From positions 1,736,001 to 1,800,000 of the forward strand of contig NZ_CP054698.1 of NCBI RefSeq assembly GCF_014023275.1: 64,000 nucleotides of DNA. Reading direction: 5' to 3'. Position numbers and translations under genes: made by a program. Under the pieces are notes generated by a model that made no database searches, was not told the origin of the DNA, and saw nothing but the letters and a program-made list of their open reading frames with translations. The stretch is from Nostoc edaphicum CCNP1411 (GTDB lineage: Bacteria; Cyanobacteriota; Cyanobacteriia; Cyanobacteriales; Nostocaceae). Positions within the stretch are counted from its first letter, which is position 1. Every line of letters begins with the position of its first letter. This document shows positions 35,895 through 45,495 of the stretch, piece after piece.

Positions 35895-35927
35895 TAGGGT
35901 GCGTTACATTATCGTTAACACACCCTA
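35895..35927 (+). terminator. Palindromic repeat between aminotransferase and DUF4910 genes
   Basis: TAGGGTGCGTTA (35895-35906) pairs with TAACACACCCTA (35916-35927), 11 of 12 bases. It is a common Nostoc repeat and may end the upstream sugar transcript. Confidence 0.55.
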
Positions 35928-36006
35928 ACTATCTTTCAAAAATTAAACATTAGTTCTACATAAGTCTTTCTTACATTCTTAAATATATATAAATGAGGGA
36001 AATATA

Positions 36007-37347
36007 ATGCTAAACAATAATCAATCTGTAATTGATTACAAGATGCAAACTACTTTCACAACAAGTGATATTGCTGAAGATATATATCAACTGATAACTA
36101 AATTATATCCTATCTGTCGTAGCATTACAGGTAATGGCTTTAGAGAAACACTGAAAATTATCCAGCAATATATTCCTTTATCAATCCAGCAAGTACCGAC
36201 GGGGACTGAGGTATTTGATTGGATAGTTCCGAAAGAATGGAATATTAAAGAGGCCTACATTAAAAACTCTCAAGGTAAGAAAATTGTAGATTTTGCTAAC
36301 TCGAATCTACACATCGTTAATTATAGTATTCCAGTACATCAAAAGCTATCTCTTCAAGAACTCAAAGCACATTTATTTACACTTGCCGATTATCCTAATT
36401 GGATTCCCTACCGGACTTCCTACTATCAAGAAACTTGGGGCTTTTGTCTGAGTCACAATCAATATTTAGAACTAAAGGATGAAGAGTATGAAGTTTTTAT
36501 TGATTCCTCCCTTGAACCAGGTCATCTGAGCTATGGTGAGTATTATATTCCAGGAGACAGTACTGATGAAGTCTTAATTTCTTGCCATGCCTGTCATCCT
36601 TCACTGTGTAATGATAATCTTTCGGGAATTGCGATCGCTACTTTTATCGCTAAATATTTAAGTCAAACTACACCAAGATATTCCTATCGATTTCTCTGGA
36701 TTCCAGGAACTATTGGCTCAATTACATGGTTAGCTCTCAACGAGACTAAAGTAAATAATATCAAACATGGCTTGGTATTATCTTGTTTAGGAGATTCAGG
36801 AAATTTTACTTACAAAAAAAGCCGTATAGGTGACGCGGAAATTGATAAAGTTGCTGCTTATGTACTCAGAAACTCAAAACGAAATTGCGAAATTATAGAT
36901 TTTTTACCCTATGGCTATGATGAGCGACAATATTGCTCACCTGGATTTAATTTAGCTGTAGGTTGCTTGATGCGATCGCCTCATGGTACTTTTCCCGAAT
37001 ACCACACCTCAGCAGATGATTTAAATTTTGTTCAACCCCAATATCTTGCCGAGTCATTCTTGCAATGTAATTCGATGTTGTATATCCTCAACAATAACAA
37101 AATCTACTACAACAAAAATTCCAAATGTGAACCACAGTTAGGTAAAAGAGGAATCTATCGCGCAGCTGGTGGTCACAAAGATAGCGAACTAAATGAAATG
37201 GCAATCTTGTGGGTTTTAAATTTATCTGATGGCCACCATAGTCTGCTAGATATTGCAGAAAGGGCGGGAATGTCATTTGATGTAATTAAATATGCTGCCG
37301 ATACATTATTAACACATGACTTGTTAATAAGTGAAAAGCCAAAATAA
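36007..37347 (+). CDS. DUF4910-family putative aminopeptidase
   Basis: A 446-aa protein with a peptidase-like middle domain. LYPICRSITGNGFRETLKII at the start is typical of the family. Probable metal ligands lie in SCHACHPSLCNDNLSG and EYHTSADD. The last 70 residues resemble a small winged-helix domain (MAILWVLNLSDGHHSLLDIAERAGMS). Such proteins often sit in sugar-modification or surface clusters; their substrate is unknown. It is separated from the aminotransferase by a 160-bp spacer with a palindrome, so it may have its own promoter. A GAGGGA lies just before the ATG. Confidence 0.75.
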   Translation: MLNNNQSVIDYKMQTTFTTSDIAEDIYQLITKLYPICRSITGNGFRETLKIIQQYIPLSIQQVPTGTEVFDWIVPKEWNIKEAYIKNSQGKKIVDFANSNLHIVNYSIPVHQKLSLQELKAHLFTLADYPNWIPYRTSYYQETWGFCLSHNQYLELKDEEYEVFIDSSLEPGHLSYGEYYIPGDSTDEVLISCHACHPSLCNDNLSGIAIATFIAKYLSQTTPRYSYRFLWIPGTIGSITWLALNETKVNNIKHGLVLSCLGDSGNFTYKKSRIGDAEIDKVAAYVLRNSKRNCEIIDFLPYGYDERQYCSPGFNLAVGCLMRSPHGTFPEYHTSADDLNFVQPQYLAESFLQCNSMLYILNNNKIYYNKNSKCEPQLGKRGIYRAAGGHKDSELNEMAILWVLNLSDGHHSLLDIAERAGMSFDVIKYAADTLLTHDLLISEKPK

Positions 37348-38050
37348 TCTCTCTGAGAAGATATTTGGACAGTTTTAAAGTGTACTAAAAAACCTCTCTC
37401 CGTTTTGGGGCTACGGTGTACACACAAGTCCTAAAAACCTATCTTGATGAGCCTTTCCTCGTTTTCCTCGTTCCCATACTCTGCATGGGAATGCATTCAT
37501 TGAGTCTCTGACTCAATATCTGAACATCCTCTTAGCTCGACTTTATCCATTTTTTCGCAATGTGATGCCTGCGGTAAGCTGCTAAAAAGTGTCTACGCTA
37601 TCGCTGAAACCTTTGTGGTACAGAAGTTTTCTTTTTTAGCTTCATCAATAATCTGTGATGTGGAAAAAGTATTTGCTAAAAAGCCAGACTTTTTTTTGCC
37701 AGATAAAGAAAACCGAGTTCTTAATTTTGGATAAAGTCGAGCTTAGAGAATTAATATAACATTACAAATTTTTTTGTACTATTTATTTTCCTTATGTGCT
37801 ACGTAATAGCACTTATTTATCTTACATATTTTAATCTTATTTTTACATTTTATTTACAATTGCTGTCCAGAAAGTAGCTAAACTTTATATCTTACTATAT
37901 ACTTGACCTCTTCACTATTGTTTATAAAAATATCCTATTCAACTTCATGATTACTTGAATTAAATGTCATTACTTATACCATTGTAGTAGCAGTTTACAT
38001 GATTGATATTAGAGAAGTAGTTTAAAACATAGCTTGTCTGATACATATAC
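37348..38050. other. Repeat-rich spacer before the RHH gene
   Basis: It contains Nostoc-type repeat fragments: TTCCCATACTCTGCATGGGAA near 37470 (an inverted repeat), GATGCCTGCGGTAAGCTGCT near 37565, and an AT-rich stretch after 37740. No gene is visible. Confidence 0.5.
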
Positions 38051-38215
38051 ATGAATAAAAAATGGGCTGCTAAACGACTTACAATCAACCTCACATCAAG
38101 TGAGGCACAGAGACTTGAACAATACTGTTCAATCACGGGGAGACCCGCAACTGATGTAATTCGAGAGTTAATTCGCTCTCTTTCTTCTAAAGAGGAAAAA
38201 GCCTCTGAAATCTAG
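38051..38215 (+). CDS. Small ribbon-helix-helix (CopG-like) protein
   Basis: A 54-residue ORF: KRLTINLTSSEAQRLEQYC and then GRPATDVIRELIRSL. This shows the beta-strand (RLTINLT), helix, turn, helix pattern of RHH DNA-binding proteins, with hydrophobic positions in register. It could be an autonomous regulator or an antitoxin whose toxin partner is missing. It lies about 390 bp upstream of the TpsB gene. No clear ribosome site. Confidence 0.65.
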   Translation: MNKKWAAKRLTINLTSSEAQRLEQYCSITGRPATDVIRELIRSLSSKEEKASEI

Positions 38216-38603
38216 GAAATCACGCTGTATAAAAAAGAAACCCAGAGTAAGTAGATTTCAATTTGTGAGTGAAATATAGTCCTTAACAGTTATCAGCTAA
38301 CAGTGAATCCCCATTTAAGTTAGGGGATTTCGATAAAAACACTTTCTTGCAAAGTGACGCTCCGACGCCGCTAACAGAGTGGAGACTTCCTCCGCTCTGA
38401 CTTTTTTTTGGGATATTATCTCGTAAAGAGCGTCAGGCAGTTTTCCTCCAGCAATAACTGCCCTTTGCCTTCCTTGATAAATAGTAATATTACTGATTTT
38501 TTTTAGAAAAATTTAAGTTAAATATAGTGGCTGTCATGTATTTACTTATACTTTATAAGTATTAAGGATTCAATCTGTAATTTAATTTATTTAATTACAA
38601 ATA
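38216..38603. other. Spacer before the two-partner secretion genes
   Basis: About 390 bp. A hairpin (AATCCCC/GGGGATT, 38306-38329) lies in it. The rest is AT-rich; a promoter for tpsB is expected but I cannot point to one. Confidence 0.4.
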
Positions 38604-40385
38604 ATGATTAGAAGAACCTTGGTTAGAAATCAGCCAGAGGTAGGCAAGTTCGCGGGCAAACTGAGGATTTTTCCTGGATGTCTAACACTTAGCTTTGCGA
38701 TCGCAGCAGTATTATGCAACTATCAAAATGCGACTGCCCAGACTCCCAATCCTCAGACATTACCCCCAGGTCGATTAGAGGATATTCCTGAGACTCCTTT
38801 ACCGTTAGATGTACTACCCAAGCCACCAGACAACAATCAATTGCTTCCATCCCCACAACTACCGAATCAGCCAATTTGGGAACAGGGTGACCCTAATACC
38901 AGATTTCGGGTTGATCGCATTGAAGTTTTGGGCAGTACAGTCTTCAAAGCAGAACAGTTTACCGCTATCACAGATCCCTTTGTGGGAAGAGAACTGACCT
39001 TTGCTGAGTTGTTGCAAGTTAGAGATGCCATCACAAAGCTATACACTGATAAAGGCTATGTAACCACGGGGGCGTTGATTACACCGCAGACAGTAGAAGC
39101 TGGGGTGATCAAAATTCAGGTGATCGAAGGCACTGTGCAAGAAATCAAGATTATCGGTAATAGACGATTGCATAGTCAATACATTCGCGATCGCATCCAA
39201 CTTGGTACTGGCAAACCGTTAAACATACCGCGCTTACTAGAAAAACTACAACTACTCCGTCTCGATCCGCGGATTCAAAACCTGTCAGCCGAGTTGCAAA
39301 CAGGACTGCAACTGGGAACCAATGTTTTGCAAGTTGAGGTTGAAGAAGCAGAAACTTTTAAACTGACAGCAAATCTGGATAATGGGCGATCGCCCAGTGT
39401 CGGCAGTTTTCGCCGGGGAGTGGATCTGCAAGAAGCCAATTTATTGGGCTTGGGCGATACTCTGAGTGTAGGATACGCCAATACCGATGGCAGTAATACA
39501 GTTAATGTCAATTACGCACTGCCGATTAATGCCCGTAATGGCACCGTATCCTTCGGTTTTAGCCAAGGATGGAATCGCGTGATTGAAAAGCCATTCAACG
39601 TTCTTGATATCCAGTCAAATAGCCGTTCTTACGAATTGGGCTATCGGCAACCACTGCTGCAAAAAACAACCCAAGAATTGGCGATCGGGCTGTCATTTTC
39701 GCGCCAGGAAAGCCAAACTGAGTTGGGTATTGATAACATTGGGCCGTTTAAACTCTCCGCTGGTGCAGATGCAAACGGAAAAACCAATATTTCGGCTCTG
39801 CGCTTTTTTCAAGAATATACCCAGCGAAGTAACCAGTATGTATTTGCAGCGCGCTCGCAATTAAGCTTTGGTGTAGATTGGTTCGATGCAAATGTCAGTG
39901 ATAATGAACCAGATAGCCGCTTTTTCGCATGGCGGGGACAGGCGCAGTGGGTGCGGCAATTAGCACCAGATACTCTATTTTTAGCTAGGGGCGATTTCCA
40001 ATTGGCAGCAGATTCCCTAGTGCCTTTGGAGCAATTTGGTCTTGGTGGACAGCTAAGTGTACGAGGCTATCGCCAAGATGCATTACTCACAGATAATGGT
40101 CTGTTATTATCCGCAGAATTTCGAGTACCTATTGTCCGCGCTAAGAAGATTGGCGGGTTGCTACAACTGACACCCTTCATTGAAGTCGGCAAAGGCTGGA
40201 ATGTTAAGGGCGAAAATCCATCACCAAGTACACTTCTTAGTACTGGGTTAGGGCTATTGTGGAAACAGGGCGATGACTTCTCAGCCCGCCTAGATTGGGG
40301 CATTCCTCTGATCTCAGTGGATGGTGAAAGGCGATCGCTCCAAGAAAATGGGCTGTACTTTTCGGTACGCTATTCACCATTTTGA
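38604..40385 (+). CDS. TpsB outer-membrane transporter (ShlB/FhaC family)
   Basis: A 593-aa outer-membrane pore of two-partner secretion. A signal peptide (about 1-46, ending NATAQ) is followed by a Pro-rich linker, two POTRA-type regions (about 95-255; FRVDRIEVLGSTVF, GYVTTGALITPQTVEAGVIKIQVIEG) and a beta-barrel (about 260-593) with alternating strands and the final aromatic YFSVRYSPF. LRGxxF-like VRGYRQDALLTDNG is the conserved loop motif. It is the only TpsB in the window and is followed by six TpsA genes, so it probably secretes all of them. No clear ribosome site before the ATG. Confidence 0.92.
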   Translation: MIRRTLVRNQPEVGKFAGKLRIFPGCLTLSFAIAAVLCNYQNATAQTPNPQTLPPGRLEDIPETPLPLDVLPKPPDNNQLLPSPQLPNQPIWEQGDPNTRFRVDRIEVLGSTVFKAEQFTAITDPFVGRELTFAELLQVRDAITKLYTDKGYVTTGALITPQTVEAGVIKIQVIEGTVQEIKIIGNRRLHSQYIRDRIQLGTGKPLNIPRLLEKLQLLRLDPRIQNLSAELQTGLQLGTNVLQVEVEEAETFKLTANLDNGRSPSVGSFRRGVDLQEANLLGLGDTLSVGYANTDGSNTVNVNYALPINARNGTVSFGFSQGWNRVIEKPFNVLDIQSNSRSYELGYRQPLLQKTTQELAIGLSFSRQESQTELGIDNIGPFKLSAGADANGKTNISALRFFQEYTQRSNQYVFAARSQLSFGVDWFDANVSDNEPDSRFFAWRGQAQWVRQLAPDTLFLARGDFQLAADSLVPLEQFGLGGQLSVRGYRQDALLTDNGLLLSAEFRVPIVRAKKIGGLLQLTPFIEVGKGWNVKGENPSPSTLLSTGLGLLWKQGDDFSARLDWGIPLISVDGERRSLQENGLYFSVRYSPF

Positions 40386-40448
40386 GATCGGTCGAATAGT
40401 ATACCATTTTGGGCATCCTAAATACAAAATATAAATAAAGGCTTGGCG

Positions 40449-42908
40449 ATGAATGCGACCTCTACTGGGTTGTTTCTGTGTGGTGGAATAGTGCCGTTGA
40501 TGGTAATGCCAACCTGGTGCAGCTTTGCCAACGCCCAGGTAACTCCCGATGGCACATTGAATACTACTGTCTCCCAAAGCGGTAATAACTTCACCATCAC
40601 CAACGGCGATCGAGTTGGTAACAACCTTTTCCATAGCTTTAGCCAATTCTCAGTTCCTACAAACGGCTCGGCATTCTTCAACAACGCCTCAGATGTGCAA
40701 AATATTTTCAGTCGCGTCACTGGAGGCAGTGTTTCATATATTGAGGGGTTAATTCAGGCGAACGGTGGCGCTAATCTGTTTTTGCTTAATCCTAGTGGGA
40801 TTATTTTCGGCGCCAATGCTCAATTGAATATCGGTGGTTCGTTTATCGGTACAACTGCCAACAGTATTAAATTTACTGATGGTGTTGAGTTTAGCGCGAT
40901 TAATTCCCTAGCGACTCCACTGTTGAGCATCAACGTTCCCGTTGGTTTACAAATGGGTAGCAATCCGGCACCTATAACCGTTCAAGGCACAGGACACTCC
41001 TTGAGTAATCCTGGTGGACTGCCTCTTGTGACTCAAAATCCAAGTCCTACAGAATTGCGGATACAGCCGGGAAAAACCCTAGCTTTGGTGGGTGGCAATC
41101 TGGAGTTGAAGGGGGCAACGCTCACCGCCAAGCAAGGGCAAGTAGAATTAGGCAGTGTGAGTGGTGCAGGATTGGTTAGTTTGCTCCCAACTGTACAGGG
41201 GTACACTTTTGGATATGAAGATGGGCAAAAGTTTGGTGATATTCAGCTAGCAGGGCGATCGCTATTAGATATCAGCGGGGTGAATGCGGGTTCAGTTCAA
41301 ATTCAGGGTAGGCAAATTCAATTCACCGATGGCTCTCTGGTGCTGGCACGAAATTTCGGCAGTCTCCCCGGCGGCGACATTCGCCTTCAGGCTACGGAAG
41401 CGATTGATCTGATTGGCACAACAGCTGATAGCACAATTCGGAGCGGGGTGCGTAGTGAAACTGTGGGTATCGGAGCTAGTGGGAACGTCAGTGTAATTAC
41501 TCCCCGTCTTACCCTTCAGGTGGGAGGGGGATTGAATAGCATTTCAGTTGGAGTGGCTCCCAGTGGCAATATCCACATTGATGCAACAGCAATTGAACTG
41601 TCTGGCTTCTCACCAATCAATCCAAATAGCGTTAGTGTTCTTTCTACTACTGGCTATGGTTCTGGGAACGCTGGCGATATCTCCGTCAATGCCAATAGTT
41701 TACTGGTGTCAAATGGTGCCTCACTGATTTCAGCTACATTTGGTAGTGGCTCTAGTGGTAAAGTAGCAATTCGCACTAATCACACCACTGTGATGGGACA
41801 AAGCCCTGGCGGGACATATAGCAACATTAGCTCAACTACATTTGCAACCGGAAACGCCAAAACTTTGACCCTAGATACCGCCAAGTTGCAAATTCTCGAT
41901 GGGGGAACAGTTGCGACGACCACATTTTTTGCAGGTAATGGGGGAGATATAAGCATTAACGCTACGGAATCCATCGAAATCAGTGGTCGCAGTCGGAACA
42001 ATAACAGCAGTATCAACTCATCTACCACTCGACTAATTCCAATACTGCGGCAAAGATTCCGTCTACCAGATATACTCACGGCGAATGCTGGCAGTGTGAG
42101 CATTACCACGCCGAACCTAACAGTGACAGATGGCGGGATGGTCAGTGTTACTAGTCAAGGTAGCGGCAATGGTGGCAGTCTCAAAATCACAGCCAATACC
42201 ATCCGATTAGATCGTCAAGGAAGCATCCAGGCACAAACAGAATCAGGTAATGGAGGTAATATCGCCTTAAAAGTTGGAAAGTTCTTGCTGCTGCGTGATA
42301 ATAGTGCGATCGCAGCAACCGCAGGGGGTAATGGTGATGGAGGTAATATAAACATTAATGCACCCATCATCGCCGGATTAAAAAACAGTGACATTATTGC
42401 TAATGCCATTCAAGGTCAGGGGGGCAATATTCAAATCACCACCCAAGGTATCTTTGGTTTACAATTTCGTCCTCAGCTGACTCCAGAAAACGACATCACT
42501 GCCAGTTCGCAATTTGGTGTCAGCGGCACTGTTCAAGTTAACACTATCGGTGTTGACCCTAATTCAGGTTTAATCAAACTACCAACAAATGTCACTGACT
42601 CATCCCAGCAAATTGCTACAGGCTGTTCTAATAATATTGGTAGTAGTTTTGTTGCCACAGGAAGGGGGGGTGTGCCGCAAAATCCCACTCAGGAAGTCAG
42701 GAGTGATGACACTTGGTCTGATATCCGCGACATCTCTGCATACCGCAAAATGGGCGAAGTTACGGTACAAATATCTAAATCTCCAAATCTTCTTGTCCAA
42801 GCTATAAACTGGCATCGCAACGCTCAGGGAAAAATCGAGTTAGTAGCAGATCAATCTTCTACTCAAATGCAACAGCCGTTAACCTGTGCTGCTGTTTCCA
42901 ATAATTAA
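40449..42908 (+). CDS. TpsA exoprotein, copy 1 (filamentous haemagglutinin N-terminal domain)
   Basis: An 819-aa secreted protein. Signal peptide residues 1-30 end in CSFANAQ. The TPS domain (31-about 165) carries the conserved NLFHSFSQFSVP, FSRVTGG and NLFLLNPSGIIFGANAQLNIGGSF. The rest is beta-helix repeats rich in Gly, Asn and Ser. The C-terminal region with ENDITASSQFG, VNTIGVDPNSG, ATGRGGVPQNP, and TWSDIRD, is shared by all six copies. I chose the ATG at 40449; the TTG at 40443 is two codons upstream and AAGG lies about 8 bases before the ATG. Surface adhesin is the usual family role. Confidence 0.9.
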   Translation: MNATSTGLFLCGGIVPLMVMPTWCSFANAQVTPDGTLNTTVSQSGNNFTITNGDRVGNNLFHSFSQFSVPTNGSAFFNNASDVQNIFSRVTGGSVSYIEGLIQANGGANLFLLNPSGIIFGANAQLNIGGSFIGTTANSIKFTDGVEFSAINSLATPLLSINVPVGLQMGSNPAPITVQGTGHSLSNPGGLPLVTQNPSPTELRIQPGKTLALVGGNLELKGATLTAKQGQVELGSVSGAGLVSLLPTVQGYTFGYEDGQKFGDIQLAGRSLLDISGVNAGSVQIQGRQIQFTDGSLVLARNFGSLPGGDIRLQATEAIDLIGTTADSTIRSGVRSETVGIGASGNVSVITPRLTLQVGGGLNSISVGVAPSGNIHIDATAIELSGFSPINPNSVSVLSTTGYGSGNAGDISVNANSLLVSNGASLISATFGSGSSGKVAIRTNHTTVMGQSPGGTYSNISSTTFATGNAKTLTLDTAKLQILDGGTVATTTFFAGNGGDISINATESIEISGRSRNNNSSINSSTTRLIPILRQRFRLPDILTANAGSVSITTPNLTVTDGGMVSVTSQGSGNGGSLKITANTIRLDRQGSIQAQTESGNGGNIALKVGKFLLLRDNSAIAATAGGNGDGGNININAPIIAGLKNSDIIANAIQGQGGNIQITTQGIFGLQFRPQLTPENDITASSQFGVSGTVQVNTIGVDPNSGLIKLPTNVTDSSQQIATGCSNNIGSSFVATGRGGVPQNPTQEVRSDDTWSDIRDISAYRKMGEVTVQISKSPNLLVQAINWHRNAQGKIELVADQSSTQMQQPLTCAAVSNN

Positions 42909-42981
42909 CAAATCTTAATAATGTTAGCAAAAATACTATTTATGGGAACTCTAAATATAAATTGTGAAAGAGAACTTGGCG

Positions 42982-45474
42982 ATGAGTGTGACTCCTGGTT
43001 GTTTGGGTTTAATTGGTGGAATATTGATCGGTGTGATGTGGTGTGACTTTAGCAATGCCCAAATTATTCCCGACGGAACCCTCAACACCACCGTCTCTGC
43101 AAATGGTAATAACTTCACTATTACGAATGGAAATCGTGCTGGCAACAACCTCTTTCACAGCTTTAGCCAATTCTCAGTTCCCAGCAACGGCTCGGCATTT
43201 TTCAACAACCCCTCAGATATTCAAAACATCTTCAGTCGCGTCACTGGGGGCAGTGTTTCCCAAATTGATGGTTTAATTAAAGCCAACGGTAGCGCTAATC
43301 TGTTTTTGCTCAATCCTAATGGGATTATTTTCGGCGCCAATGCTCAATTGAATATTGGTGGCTCGTTTATTGGGACAACTGCTGAGAGCATTAAATTTGC
43401 CGATGGCGTTGAGTTTAGCGCGATTAATTCCCAAGCTACTCCACTGTTGAGCATCAATGTTCCCCTTGGTTTGCAAATGGGCAGCAATCCTGCACCCATC
43501 ATCGTTCAAGGCACAGGACACTCCTTGAACAATCTCAATGGACTGCCTCTTATCACTCAAAATCCGAGTGCTACCGAATTGCGGGTACAGCCGGGAAAAA
43601 CCCTAGCTTTGGTGAGTGGCAATTTAAATTTAAATGGGGCAACTCTGACTGCCAAGCAAGGGCAAATAGAATTAGGTAGTGTGAGTGGTGCAGGATTGGT
43701 TAGTTTGCTCCCAACCGCACAGGGGTATACTTTGGGATATGAAAATGGGCAAAGCTTTGGTGATATTCAGCTTCAAGAGCGATCGCTATTAGATACAAGC
43801 GGGGTGAATGCAGGTTCCGTTCAAATTCAAGGTAGGCAAATTCAGTTCACCGATGGCTCATTGGTACTGGCGCGAAATGTAGGCAATCTCCCCGGCGGCG
43901 ACATTCGCCTTCAGGCTACAGAGGCGATTGATTTGATTGGCAGAACAGATGATGGCACAGTTCCGAGTGGTGTGCGTACTGAAGCTGTGGGTGTCGGAGC
44001 TAGTGGGAACATCAGTGTCATTACTCCCCGTCTTACCCTCCAGCAGGGAGGGGGGTTGAATATCAATTCAGTTGGAGTAGGTACCAGTGGCAATATCCAC
44101 GTTGATGCAACAACGATTGAACTGTCTGGGTTGTCAACAATCAATCCAAAGGTTAGTATTCTTTCTACTTCTGGCTATGGTTCTGGGAACGCTGGCGATA
44201 TCTCCGTCAATGCCAGTAGTTTACTGGTGTCAGATGGTGCATCACTAATTTCAGCTACATTTGGCAGTGGCTCCAGTGGTAAAGTGACGATTCGCACCAA
44301 TCACACCACTGTCATGGGAGAAGGTCCCGATGGACTATATAGCAACATTAGCTCATTCACTTTTGCGACCGGAAACGCCAAAACTTTGACCCTAGATACT
44401 GCCAAGTTGCAAATTCTCGATGGGGGAACAGTTGCGACGACCACATTTTTTGCAGGTAATGGGGGAGATTTGAGCATTAACGCCACAGAATCCATCGAGA
44501 TTAGCGGTCGTAGTCAGAGCAATAACAGCAGTATCAACTCGTCTAGCACTCGACTATCTCCAATACTGCGGCAAAAATTCCATCTACCGGATCAACTCAC
44601 GGCCAATGCAGGTAATGTGAGCATTACCACGCCGAAGCTGACGGTGACAGATGGCGGGACAGTCAGTGTCACCAGTCAAGGTAGCGGCAATGGTGGCAGT
44701 CTCAACATTACAGCCAATACCATCCGATTAGACCGTCAAGGAAGCATCCAGGCAGAAACAGAATCGGGTGATGGAGGTAACATCGGCTTAAAAGTTGGGA
44801 AGTTCTTGCTGCTGCGTCACAATAGTGCGATCGCAGCAACAGCAGGCGGTAATGGTGATGGAGGTAATATAAACATTAATGCACCCATCATCGCCGGATT
44901 AGAAAACAGTGACATCATTGCTAATGCCATTAAAGGTCGGGGGGGCAATATTCAAATCACCACCCAAGGTATCTTTGGGCTGAAGTTGGGTGACCAACTC
45001 ACACCTGATAGTGATATCACCGCCAGTTCGCAATTTGGGTTGAGTGGCACTGTTCAAGTTAATACTATCGGTGTTGATCCAAATTCCGGCTTAGTCCAAC
45101 TACCAGCAAATGTGGTTGATGCATCGCAGAAAATTGCCACAGGTTGCGCGAGTAATCAAGGCAGTCGGTTTGTAGCAACGGGACGTGGTGGTGTGCCCCA
45201 AAATCCAACGCAGCAAGTAACAAGCAATCGCATTTGGTCTGACATCCGCGATATCTCTGAATACCGGACAAATAGTGAAATCACAGCCCAAATTCCCCCA
45301 TCCCCAAAAGTTATTGGCCAAGCGACTTCCTGGCATCGCAACCGCCAGGGCAAAATTGAGCTAGTTGCAGATAAATACCCTGCTCAGACCCAACAAGTAT
45401 TAACTTGCGCTGATCTACTTACAAATCTTAGCAATGTTAGCAATAATACCATTTATGGGAACTCTAATATATAG
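42982..45474 (+). CDS. TpsA exoprotein, copy 2 (extended C-terminus)
   Basis: An 830-aa paralogue of copy 1, very similar through most of its length. Signal peptide: MSVTPGCLGLIGGILIGVMW then CDFSNAQ. It ends in NLSNVSNNTIYGNSNI. These extra residues match the spacer that follows copy 1 (TTAGCAATGTTAGCAATAAT-type DNA), so loss of the original stop has turned the spacer into coding sequence. The ATG at 42982 is preferred to the GTG at 42964 because the protein then starts like copy 3. Confidence 0.9.
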   Translation: MSVTPGCLGLIGGILIGVMWCDFSNAQIIPDGTLNTTVSANGNNFTITNGNRAGNNLFHSFSQFSVPSNGSAFFNNPSDIQNIFSRVTGGSVSQIDGLIKANGSANLFLLNPNGIIFGANAQLNIGGSFIGTTAESIKFADGVEFSAINSQATPLLSINVPLGLQMGSNPAPIIVQGTGHSLNNLNGLPLITQNPSATELRVQPGKTLALVSGNLNLNGATLTAKQGQIELGSVSGAGLVSLLPTAQGYTLGYENGQSFGDIQLQERSLLDTSGVNAGSVQIQGRQIQFTDGSLVLARNVGNLPGGDIRLQATEAIDLIGRTDDGTVPSGVRTEAVGVGASGNISVITPRLTLQQGGGLNINSVGVGTSGNIHVDATTIELSGLSTINPKVSILSTSGYGSGNAGDISVNASSLLVSDGASLISATFGSGSSGKVTIRTNHTTVMGEGPDGLYSNISSFTFATGNAKTLTLDTAKLQILDGGTVATTTFFAGNGGDLSINATESIEISGRSQSNNSSINSSSTRLSPILRQKFHLPDQLTANAGNVSITTPKLTVTDGGTVSVTSQGSGNGGSLNITANTIRLDRQGSIQAETESGDGGNIGLKVGKFLLLRHNSAIAATAGGNGDGGNININAPIIAGLENSDIIANAIKGRGGNIQITTQGIFGLKLGDQLTPDSDITASSQFGLSGTVQVNTIGVDPNSGLVQLPANVVDASQKIATGCASNQGSRFVATGRGGVPQNPTQQVTSNRIWSDIRDISEYRTNSEITAQIPPSPKVIGQATSWHRNRQGKIELVADKYPAQTQQVLTCADLLTNLSNVSNNTIYGNSNI

Positions 45475-45495
45475 AGTATAAAAGGAAACTTGGCG

